From Trogon surrucura (lineage: Eukaryota > Chordata > Aves > Trogoniformes > Trogonidae), in assembly GCA_020746105.1 (NCBI GenBank), contig CM036621.1, positions 26,555,501 through 26,619,500 of the forward strand: a stretch of DNA of 64,000 nucleotides, written 5' to 3'. Both the position numbers and the translations under genes were made by a program. Of the stretch, positions 25,293 to 35,226 are shown in pieces. Within the stretch, counting starts at the first letter, position 1, and each line of letters starts with the position of its first letter. The notes under the pieces are model-generated. The model worked only from the letters and a program-made list of their open reading frames with translations, was not told the origin of the DNA and ran no database searches.

Positions 25293-26308
25293 ATCTGTTC
25301 TCCAGCTTAGTTCCTGGGCACCTCCTGGCTAACAGAGCCCAGCACCATTTGAGGAGCTTGTCTTCTAGCCTCCAAAGTTGTCACAAAATTTCTCTGTACT
25401 TTCAAATCAGGTAGAAAATAGGAGGAAAGCACAACTCTCCACCACCTTGAAGGAAAAGAGGGCAGATTTGTCAGTGACCACATTTCATTAGCCAAAGAAG
25501 AAACGAGGTTGTTCTCCTTCACTTCCCAGACTCCAACCACTTGAAGAAAACTAAAATGAAAATAAGGTTGAAAGGGCCTTTGATAATGATGCAGCACTGT
25601 TTCATCACATGTGCTCTTTTATCAGCACTTACAGACAGTTGAGCACAAAGTGGAGCCCTGTAGAATTGGCTGGTTTTCACATTTTTTAAAATGGTTTTCT
25701 TACTTATTTCCTGTTTTCTTACCAGCAGGCCCAACCGCATCCAGAACGTAGATAATAGTTGTATTGGTATTGTTGCCAGTTTTGTTTAAACTCCTTTTTC
25801 TGCTCTTCAAACACGCTTAAGAGCTCCACTTATTCCCCTTCTGATACATAACTTAAGCAAAACTTGACTTGAGGCCAACAGCATCTAAAAAGGGAGACAG
25901 GAGGCTTGGGCAGAATAGGAAACAGGTAATTCTACTGCTGTTGCAAGTGCTGGAACATAGACTTAGCATTTTCTAATAACTTTCTCCAGCTGCCGGTTAC
26001 TTTTTCAAAATGAAACACATATACTGCAGGGGGAAGAAGGCTGATGTGTTTCTAAGTTAAAAGAAACGTTGTCAAACATCTGTGTGCCGTCTGGTAGCCT
26101 TAACCAATATTTTTCCCTCCTCTCAGCTGTTGCTTGCCTTGCTGTGCATCCGCTGGTTGCCACCTCCCCTCCAGCCGTGGTTGCATTTCAGTAGTTTTGC
26201 ACCTATAGCATGATGGCAGGTGCTGTAAGCTTCACTTCATTTTCACCAAGTCCGGTCTCCCATTGGAGTTCACCTGGGGAAACAGTCAGAAAAAGTGACT
26301 GAGATGTT

Positions 26309-26630
26309 TCGGAGCATCAGAGCCCTTTGGGTTCCAGGAGGAACCAAACGCCTTCTGCGCTGTGTAACCTCCACGGAAAGTCATGAGCCCCCTGAAGATC
26401 CACCCGGGCGCACAGGAAAGCCTCTCTGCGAGTGCCGGGCGTGATTTGTGAACAGAAAACATCAAAGGCCACTGAATCTCAGAGTCCTAGCTCCCTCTCC
26501 TGGCAGAGCACTGTAGTAGTGTCAGAAGCGGGGGCCGTGCGGGGTGCTCCCCCCGGCACAAGCGAGCCTGGCCTCGGAGCAAAGGGAGGTGCAGGGGAAC
26601 GGTGCCAGCAGTGAGCTCCTCTCCGCAAGG
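26309..26630. promoter_or_regulatory. CpG-dense patch
   Basis: About seventeen CpG dinucleotides fall in roughly 320 bases, including clusters such as CCCGGGCGC and GCCGGGCG, in a neighbourhood otherwise poor in CpG. The segment is also GC-rich. Small islands of this kind may mark an unmethylated promoter or enhancer. No TATA box or defined transcript can be seen, and a 60-codon frame at 26432 has no protein-like motif. It could simply be a GC-rich neutral patch. Confidence 0.3.
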
Positions 26631-28092
26631 AGCCCAGTGGTGATGATGCAGATATAGCTCTACCAGCAGATTAATACAGGATTAGCGAAGGCAAAATCTA
26701 TTCTAGTGAAGAACATCTGCGACATAGCTTTAGCTGCATAAAAATTACGTACTTGAGCACAGATAAAACTTCATTGCTGCGCATTATCTACAGTCCTTAA
26801 GGTTGGGGGTAATGCAATTTATTCCCTAATACTTTGATACCAGACTGACTCGTGTGTAACCGTGCCGTGATTCCTCTTCAACACCACAGCCTTCTTCTGT
26901 TTGCTTTTTTCTGTAAACACCCAGCTCACAGACTGCTTCCCCAGACTGTAACTTACTCCTTGAGAAACACACATCTATCTGGCTAGATATGCACCTGTCA
27001 CTGCAGCAAGTAATGTACAACACAGGGTCACTCATTAGCAATCTTCAACCCTTCAGAAACATATGTTGCATCTCCATATGTGAAGGCACAGCTTATTGAC
27101 CCTACATCCAGAGAAGCATCTGTGGCATCCCTGCTTAGTGGAACACCCACTGGCACCAGGTCCTTCGTTGTGACATCTGTGGCAGCACCAGATGTGGAAG
27201 CGTGACACCTGCCATCTCAGCCCAAGGCTGAGCCAGAGTCCTTCTTGGCCAGTAGCACGTTCCTCTACCACTTCAGAGAATGAGCTGACTCTTAAAATGG
27301 TGAAGGACAATGGGGACTCGTGCCAAACACGCCAGCCACTGAGAGCAACCTGACCTGCAAGTTCTCTGCTGGCACAGCAGAACAGTTCCTGGTATATAGA
27401 GGTTCGTGCAGTTCGGCTGTCTCAGCCATTGGCCATTAGCAGCTTGGGTTGGGCACACCAGCAGTTTAGTTCTGTACAGATTTGATTCTGTTATTCTGTG
27501 TTTCCACACCAAGGATGGCTGAAGTCAACCAAAAGCCTCCCCAGCAAGTGGATGGGCTCGGACTGCTGGGATGGGAGCTGTTAGAATCAGAGCCTCGCCG
27601 TTCCTGCTATTTTTCTATGAAGAAAGTGGAAACAGGGTTTCCTGTACAAGTCAAACAAGAGCTCTCTTAGCTGTTTAGAGCAGTCTTTCTTAGAGAACTA
27701 TTTGAGGTCTTTTTGAAATTTTTGCAATGAGTTTATAGCTCTTGTTTAGGAGGAGCAGAAGGCAGCTCACTGATGCGCATGCTGCTTTCTGTTGTGGTTG
27801 TGTTTTCTTCTAGGCTTTACACCAGTACAATTTTCCCAAGGTGATGTGTTTTGCAGGTCAGAGGCTTGCTTCAGGAGGCCCTCTCACTCTCCAGCACTGA
27901 CTGCAGCTACTGCTTAAATGGTGAGGCCTTAAGTAAGTTCTTAGAATTCTTAAAGCAAAGCTAAAGCTGCACAGAAGGCATTTAGTAAAGCTGAGGCTGT
28001 GGCTCATAAAATGTATCATTGTAAGTTAACATCCTGGTTGTAGAAGATGTTCTGTATATTAGTCAGAATTAAATTATTTTTTCTTCCTTAAG

Positions 28093-28150
28093 GAGAGAAA
28101 AGGAGATACTGAAGAAGAGAAGACAGACAATGGGGAAAGTATGCTTCTGG
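28093..28150 (+). other. Weak candidate internal exon
   Basis: A 58-base segment sits between a plausible splice acceptor (pyrimidine-rich TTATTTTTTCTTCCTTAAG ending at 28092) and a strong donor core GTAAGC starting at 28151. One frame is open and reads acidic/basic (E-R-K-G-D-T-E-E-E-K and onward). No partner exon is identified and the peptide is not recognised, so it may be a noncoding-RNA exon or coincidence. Confidence 0.15.
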
Positions 28151-28546
28151 GTAAGCAACTTATTACTATAATGCTTAATTTTCTTAAAGAAATGAAGGTC
28201 CCTCTCCTGCAAATGCTCACACATTTCCTTAGCCAGCTCTCAATGCTTCATTCATCATCAGGCCACAGTTCCATGCCATCCTGCAAAGTGTTAGGCTATT
28301 AGTTCCTCAAAACTGACTTCAGTTAAAGATACTATAAGAAAACGTAAACCTCTTTGTGACCTGAAACAGTGGTTTCATTTTTTTCCTTTACCTCTCTGCA
28401 GTATTTTGTCCCTAGCAGTTATTATGTTCCTGCCATAAAAAATAAAGCTCCATATTAATGTACTATATTCTGGAATATGTCTCACAAGCAATCATTAAGT
28501 GTTGATTCTTACTCCCAGCTTACATAGTGTTACTAATGTTAACTTA

Positions 28547-28576
28547 TTATATCTAGTTATATCTAGTTATATCTAG
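28547..28576 (+). repeat. Three 10-bp tandem copies
   Basis: TTATATCTAG is present three times in exact head-to-tail order. It is a small, recent-looking tandem expansion. Confidence 0.9.
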
Positions 28577-28823
28577 TCTGTTTTTCAGACTGAGGATATG
28601 TTTTCTGACATCTGAATATGATTTTTCTCATAACATTATCTTTTAATGCTATACCTACTTTTCTCAGATTGTACGTATTTTCTCAAAGTATAGAAAGAAT
28701 ATTTACATACTTCAAGTTCTGCTTCCCCACAGTTCAGGATTTGGCCCCTTGTCTGACAGTGTCATGTGACACAGCTAGCATTGAGAGAAGGGAATGTTAC
28801 ACCTAATACACTTTTTTTTAAAT

Positions 28824-28824
28824 T

Positions 28825-28855
<31 letters not shown>
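28824..28855 (+). repeat. (TTTA)8 microsatellite
   Basis: Eight uninterrupted TTTA units. Length polymorphism between individuals is likely. Confidence 0.95.
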
Positions 28856-30031
28856 CTCTGCCCTCCAACCAGAGTAGGTAAGCCATTTTAAATTTCAGAA
28901 ATAGTCTGTGGTCTCACAGGGAGAAAGGGAAAATAAGTCAGTAAGGACAAAAGTTTCCAGCCCTGAGTGAAGAAGCGGTGGTGTCAGTCCTGACCAGCAG
29001 CAATCCCAGGCTGAGTTCCTCCTATGAACCTGAAAGTCTGCATTTCCCTAAGCAACAGGCCCAGCACAGGGCTTGGTCCCACCACCATTACTCATCTAAG
29101 AAGCCCTGTTCAAATTGCTGACTGCACATGTGGTTTATGTCACTACAGGAGGGGGCTGATACGTGTTTTGTGGCCATGAGAACAGCGAGCAGCGGATTTG
29201 CTAAACTTCGTAACTGATCACAAAGGGACATGGGAAAGTTCTCCATCAGTCAGAGTCCTTAGATCAGAGCTGGTCGTCTCTGAGAAAGGGACAGTCCGAT
29301 TCAGCTACAGGTGGTTGGGGCTGGTACAGAAATTATGGGGCAAAATAATTGTATGGCTGCTTCTGTGCAGTAGACCAGATTAAATGCTGGTCTCCTAACC
29401 TCACATTTTTTGACCTGTGGAGGCTGTACGTATGCCTGTAGGCATACATAGTAGATTGTGACTGGGTACTTTTTTATTTTGCAGAACTGTGTTTCTGTGG
29501 GTAGAGCTGTCATTCTCCCCCTCCAAGTACTTTCTTAGGACGAGATCTTAAAACACCTAATTTCACGTAAGAAACATTCAGTCTTCTGCCTCCAGCAGCA
29601 GCTGATGTGGTAGGTGAGAGCTGCCCACCCCCAGTTTACAGACCAGTTTGGCCACACAAATTGCTCTGGCAGGGCAGGACAGCACACATACCCTGCTGCC
29701 AGGAATACTGCTGCTGATTGTGCTCACCGAACCGTGTTTTATTGGCTGCACCCATGTCAGAGGAGCATGTCCAAGACTAGTTACAGCTAACAAGGCTCTG
29801 TCTGAGGGTAAAAATGACACCAGAGTGAGATTTATGACACTTTTAAGTATAGAATAAGCAGTATGAACAGATGAGCCCCGAGGAGTGGTAAGGTGCTCTT
29901 TACATACAAATATTTTCAGTGGGGGAAAAGAAGGAAAAAAAATCAGAAAATAGTAGAACAAGCTATAACAAACACTTTTTCTGAATAGAGTCTGCATTTC
30001 CCATGGGATTCAGTTGAATGGGGGAAGATTT

Positions 30032-30049
30032 AAAAAAAAAAAAAAAAAA
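30032..30049. repeat. Poly-A tract
   Basis: Eighteen consecutive A. No retrogene body is recognised upstream. Confidence 0.85.
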
Positions 30050-31890
30050 GAAAGAGCAGAAACTGCTTGCAACACAGAATAAACCCTGAGTGCCAAGAAC
30101 ATGCTCCAGGGTTTTTTTTAAGATGCCTGGCTCTTATCTCAGCCCTGATACATCACAGTTTAGTCCCAGAATTATTCAGAATTCAAAGACCTTGCTCCTG
30201 TGGGGTTAATGGGTTACGTTCAGCATTGAAACCTATGACACAAATAGCTGCTTAATTATTCAGTCTAGACTGGGTTTGGTGGTTAATGGAAATAAAAATA
30301 GCAACTGCAACAATTACATTGTTTTACGTTTTGTAGGTGAAATGATTTTTACTTTTAACTGCATAATCCAGAACCACGCACAGGGAGGAGGGGGCCATGT
30401 AAAGGAAGGGCTGTGCTGCTTGTGACACAACAGATTAGCCTGCCCGTGACTGAAGAGGAGGAAGAGGAAAACACTGCCATAAAAGTGACAGCAGAGGCGA
30501 AGAATTGTGAATGTGTAACACAGCACTGAAAGGATGCAGGAGAAAACATACCAAACTGAGAGTCTTATCATATCTATCCTGCTATTCCCAAGCAGGAATT
30601 AATTTGAAAGGAAGAAGCTGCTGTTCTCTTTGGCTCACATCACTTGTGATGCTAAAGTGATGCGATTACTATAATTACTATCTTTGTTCAAAAAAATGTG
30701 GTGGTGGTTTTCTCCCCTGAATTTTGCTCAAGCAGCCACGGTGGCTAGTACCAATCAGGAGCTAATGGCACATACTGCAGCTACTTTAGGAGCAAACACA
30801 GTAAATCTCGTGCTTCAAATAAACCAGCTACACAAGATGTCAAAGCATATTACAAGCACAGGAGCACCTAGAGGTATTACCCAGTGTTCCTGCTACAAGG
30901 AATTTGTGTGTAGCTAACTAAAGATTAAGCATCAAACCAATCCTGGCAAACATATGCTACTCTGATAGCAGACAAAACCAATTTAGAATCAGTGGGTCTA
31001 AATGTAGGGTTTCTGCAAGGGGTCAAACTTAGCATTTAATTAATTGAGCCCTGTTTTGAAAGCACACTGTGGCAAGAGGCAGGCCAAAGGCATAAGCAGG
31101 ATCATTTTAAGCCCAAATCATCACCAAACGCAACACTGCTGTGTACAGAGGATATCAAATTAGGGTAATGGCTCCCGAGCCCCATCAGCTCCCTGTCGTG
31201 CTGCGGCTGCCCGGGGCATGAGCTGTGGATGGGGCTCTCCTGGACAGAGGAGGCTCCAGTTAAACAGGTATCTCTCTGTGTTTGGGTAAGGCTTAAAGCA
31301 AGGCAGGCTAAATGTGTTGTTCAGTTAGTGATACTTTGCAGTGCTGGTCACTAGTCTCTTGCCTTCTCACTCTGATTTGCTGTAGCAACTGGTTTGCTGC
31401 AGTACAAAAGGGGTGGGGAGGGGAGATTTTAAGCCGAAACGTTTTCTAACTTCTGTTTTATAAACTTTAAAAAAAAAAAGTACACAATCCAGAGCTATTT
31501 AAATGACTAAATTTGAGTTCAAGTTCTGAGTCACCTCCAGTTTTCTATCCCTTCTTCCTGTCCACCCCCCCTTTTTTTTTTATCACGTAATTGAAAAAGA
31601 GGGAAGGAAAAGGAAAAAAGTGGGGAAAATGCTAGAACACCATATACTTGGGTTTGCCTCCTTCTTTACACATTTGAACAAGTTGAGGGTATGTCTTAAT
31701 TTTTTTCTTAAAACATAGGAAAAAATTTGGGTTATATACCTTGTTTCTTTCACCATGACATTTCATACTGTTAACGGATCAGATAAAGGTTAATATTTGT
31801 ATAAACTGGAAATAAAAGGATAGCGGTGTGTTCTCTGTAGAATTCGTGTAACAGCTGCATTGTCCATTTTACGTTGAAGGAAAGCTAGAG

Positions 31891-32178
31891 GTGCGATCAT
31901 TTTGTGTTCGGCACAGAAGATAAAGTATTACTGCCTGCATGCCACTAGAATTAAGGGATTGTTCTGCAAGTGACAGTGAGGGAAAGGGAGTTTTCTGCTT
32001 GTGTCATGGAAGGAAAAGGATTACTGTGCAAATGATGCTCCAGGAAAAGGATTAAACCACGTATGACATGGGGAAGATGGGTCACTGTACGTACGTCATG
32101 GCAGGAGCAGGGTAGTGCGACACGGGGCGGAAAGGCTGCTTTGAAAATCAGCAAGATTGTGCAAGTGTGGCTGGAGGA
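31891..32178 (+). repeat. Decayed 31-bp-period minisatellite
   Basis: Five consecutive 31-base units can be laid out without gaps: 31922-31952, 31953-31983, 31984-32014, 32015-32045 and 32046-32076. A 30-base unit (32077-32106), a 25-base unit (32107-32131) and degraded units to 32178 follow. A further possible unit precedes at 31891-31921. Units share a start A-A-A/G-G-G-A-T-T, a middle C-T-G-(T)-G-C-A and an end A-T-G-G-x-A-G-G-A. Neighbouring units differ at many positions, so the array is old and no longer homogenised. It is not divisible into codons (31 is not a multiple of 3), so it is not a protein repeat. No known family is recognised. Confidence 0.75.
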
Positions 32179-34776
32179 CAAGGTTTCCTATGAGCAAAAT
32201 GAGTAAAGAAAGAAAGAAATGGCTGTATTCTTAAGTAAAGAAGTACAGCTTATTCTACATTCATTAGTGCCATTCATTAGTTTAAAGGAATATGCCATTT
32301 TCACAAATACTTTGAGGAATAATTGAATAATATTATCTCAGAGAGATACTTTGTCATCTTGAACTCAGCTCCCCCACAGACAAGGAGTTGGCTCCCTCAG
32401 ATTATTTTTTTTTCCTGATACCTCTAGTGAAAAGTAATTGCCTCACAAACCACCATATCCTTCTCAAGAAAGAAGAATATAGTTTACAGAGTAAACTACA
32501 GGTGAGACTGGATGAAAAATGTAAGCACTGCAGGGCTGCCGGGGGTCCAGCGCTTTGCTTCTTCCTTAGGAATCCTGGTCTCCCGGCTCTAAGATGGTTC
32601 TTTTCTACATATGAGTGGAGCAGCAGTGCAAGCCTAGGCAGAAAATTTTTGTGGTTGTTTCCTTAAAAAAAAATAATTAAAATAAAATAAATATCCTGCT
32701 CCGTAAGAAAAATACATATGAAACAAAAGGTTTTCACTTTCCTTGTGACATCAGAGAGAGCTAGTTCAGACACTGTCTCTGTGCAAGTAGAGCTTTTCTG
32801 AGACGTTATAGGTAATGGCACACGTTTGGGGTTAGGGCTGCAGTGCACTGCATTGCTTTTGTGTCACGAGAAGGGAGAAGTAATATGAAAACAGGAGTTA
32901 TTTCTACCTTTATTATGCCAGCTTCTGGTTCAAGACTTCCCAGTTATTTGGGGATTTGTTTGTTTTCACACGATGATCCTGACATCCGGTTACTCATAAC
33001 ATGTCATTCCCGAACGCAGCGCAACACTTTGTACCAGGAACTGCATTTCAGAGGAGGTGAAGCCGGGGTCAAACACATTCCTGCTAATTGTACCGATTGC
33101 AGGAGAGTGATTCCATGATTGAATTTGCTCTCTGATGTTAAAGAGGGTAGCTGCTAATTGCTGTTAAGGAGGACCCAGAAAAAATGACTGGGAGCCAGAC
33201 AGTGACTCTCTGGTCGGGCATACTCAAGATAAGAGCTGCTAATCTTTTGGGGGAGTGTGGTATGCGAGGAGGGCATGCTGGTCAAACTGTGCAAGGGGTA
33301 CTTGGAGGGGGACGCATGAACAACCAGTGATGGAAAATCTCGGTTTGTGTGTCCTTTTATTTTGTACTGTTGGTGCCTACTGCACAGAGCAAATCTCTGC
33401 TATATTCAAAGCTGTCACCAGTGCAGTGGCATGGCCACCAGCCTGTTTCTGCATTGTTTCTACAAGGCTCTGACTGACCTCAGGCTCCACAAAGCCTACA
33501 TCTACTGTTAATGTGATCCCACCATACAGCATAGAGGTGTTTTCTCGATGTGATTTTCTTGCAGTTTTCCTGCTCATCAAATCTATAATCTCTCTCTGAC
33601 TTGAGAAATTCACAATTAGGACAAGGAAAGCCACACAAGATCTAGTTTGTGCCAAGTATCTCAGAGCAGTCCAGGCTCACTAATGTTCAGTCTCACAAGG
33701 ACAACCAAATTTTGTCCCTCCATTGTAATTTATGATTTATTAGAGTAAGCCTCAACTCATGATCCTGTTTTAATTATTTCCTTTCTTCTACTTTCCCCAG
33801 AAGTCCTTGGTCCCCAAACCTTTCCTACTCAGAGGTCCAAATTTTGAAAGCTGCCTGGAGTGGTGTCTTGTTGGTGTCTGTTGGCTGGGTTATCCTGCAC
33901 CTTATTGCTGAGAAGAGTGCAGCCCTGCTGAGGAAGGGTAATTGCCTGGGATTTGGGAAGGTTTGCTAGCTTCCTACTCAAGGAAGTGTAGGGGAAGATC
34001 TAGGAGGATGCATCTGCTGAACTTCCTCAGACTTGGGCTGAAATTCATGAACTAGGAAACTAGACAAAAATTAGCAACAACCTGAGATGACTTGGTTTGC
34101 AGAGCTGCCTTAGTGACCACCTGAGGAGATGGTAAAAGCTGCAGTCTAGTTTTAAAAATTACTCTATCCTTGCAGTAAAAAAAGAGAGGCTGTAAATAAG
34201 ATTTCAGCTGACAAAAGTTTTGTTCTGAGTTCTTTGGGAGGTTGTAGGAAAGCTGTCAGACTGACTGTTTTGAGCTCCAGCTGTCATTTTCCTTTGCCTG
34301 CTGTTCCTCACCACTGGGTGCAGGCTGTCATTTGAAGGTCTTGGCTTTTGAGAGGGTGCAGCTCCTACTGCTCGGGTAAACTACTGCAAGTTACACTGCT
34401 TTGCTGAGTGAGACCATAAAGGAGGGAGGTACTTGCCCTAACAGTTGAAGTTTAGCAGGTCTGGCTCACTGCTCAACAAAGTTGATGGAAGACTTTCATT
34501 TGGTCTTAAAAAGAAAGGAGCAAGGCATGAGGACCAACACAAGCAGTCTAACTCTGTTGAATGCAAAGGAAAAGATAAGAGTAACCCCAGCCAAGAATCA
34601 GATTCTGAATGATACATGTCAAACTGGAAACATACTTGTAACTGATTGTTATACTTATTCCTATAGTGACCAAGGCCACTGCTGGCTCTTGTGTGCCACG
34701 CTGGGGGTGCTGGGTAGTAAGAGGGGTCACAAGGAAGTAAAAGGTTGCACCTCCAAGGGGTTATAGACAGGACAGG
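32179..34776. other. Gene-free stretch, possibly including LTR U3 at its right end
   Basis: No exon or RNA gene is recognised. A short AAAG run lies near 32205. The last 100-200 bases, up to 34776, may be the upstream part of the LTR described next, because its true 5' end could not be fixed. Confidence 0.5.
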
Positions 34777-34817
34777 TGACCAACAAGAGTATTCCATTCC
34801 TTATACGTCATATCCAG

Positions 34818-34823
34818 TATAAA
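34818..34823 (+). promoter_or_regulatory. LTR TATA box
   Basis: TATAAA lies 8 bases downstream of the CRE-like TACGTCA at 34804-34810, the usual arrangement of an LTR core promoter. Activity today cannot be judged from sequence. Confidence 0.55.
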
Positions 34824-35087
34824 TTGAATGATCACGAGAGTTTAGCTCTGTCTTTCTTCAGTGGCTGGTGCCCAGGGAGGACTCTGTCCGATCTCCTGAG
34901 TTCCTGAATCCAGCTCCTGTATCAGCTCCCCTCTGCTGCTGAGCCTGGGGCTGCCCCAGTGCTACCTGCTCTGCAGCACCGGTGGGGATTGCTATTGGGG
35001 ACGGGGGGGGAGGTGGGTTCGATATTGGACTTATATACAGTTGTATATAGTTCTTTATTATTTCACTGTTGTTTCTGTTATTGTTTC

Positions 35088-35093
35088 ATTAAA
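35088..35093 (+). promoter_or_regulatory. LTR polyadenylation signal
   Basis: ATTAAA followed by T-rich sequence in the expected R-region position, about 270 bases after the TATA box. Confidence 0.55.
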
Positions 35094-35226
35094 GCTCTTT
35101 TAATCTTCTTTTGTAACCCGTAAGTCTCTCTGCCTCATTCCCTTTTCCTTCCTATTTTGGGGGGAAGAGGGGATTAGAGAGCATCTGTCCACGTTTTAGT
35201 GGCTGGCCCAGCCCTAACCCACGACA

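Larger units (their letters stand above)
19616..26308. other. Gene-free AT-rich stretch
   Basis: No exon, RNA or transposon is recognised. There is a short AAAT-type run near 20497-20517, a 44-bp-spaced duplication at 22362-22423, a 17-bp-period duplication at 23344-23375 and an inverted repeat at 25266-25292, listed separately. Frames of 110-119 codons on the minus strand at 20224, 20977 and 24683 lack recognisable motifs and overlap frames on the other strand, so none is called. Confidence 0.65.
26631..31890. other. Gene-free stretch
   Basis: Apart from the weak exon candidate at 28093-28150 and simple repeats, nothing is recognised. The region holds a 10-bp triplication at 28547-28576, a TTTA microsatellite at 28824-28855 and A18 at 30032-30049. 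A GC-rich stretch at about 31170-31260 has no further structure. The 139-codon minus-strand frame at 29578-29997 has no domain. Confidence 0.6.
34777..35226 (+). mobile_element. Solo LTR of an avian endogenous retrovirus (ERVL-like)
   Basis: Seen in order: TACGTCA (34804-34810), TATAAA (34818-34823), a GC-rich segment with a G-run (about 34983-35018), a T-rich 'tgtttc' stretch with polyadenylation signal ATTAAA (35088-35093), and the terminus ending CCCACGACA at 35226. Avian ERVL-type LTRs typically end in this CCACGACA form. No gag, pol or env is visible on either side, so it is a solo LTR left by recombination. The left edge is set at TGAC (34777) because CAGG precedes it and CAGG also follows the right end, which would be a 4-bp target duplication. 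ERVL elements usually duplicate 5 bp and the U3 may extend further left, so treat this edge as tentative. Confidence 0.75.

Noticed and set aside
29578-29997. 139-codon minus-strand frame
   Set aside because: No domain; N-terminal hydrophobic part comes from T/A-rich low complexity.
31891-32178. CRISPR-like array because of regular spacing
   Set aside because: No identical repeats alternating with unique spacers; whole units diverge together, and the genome is vertebrate.
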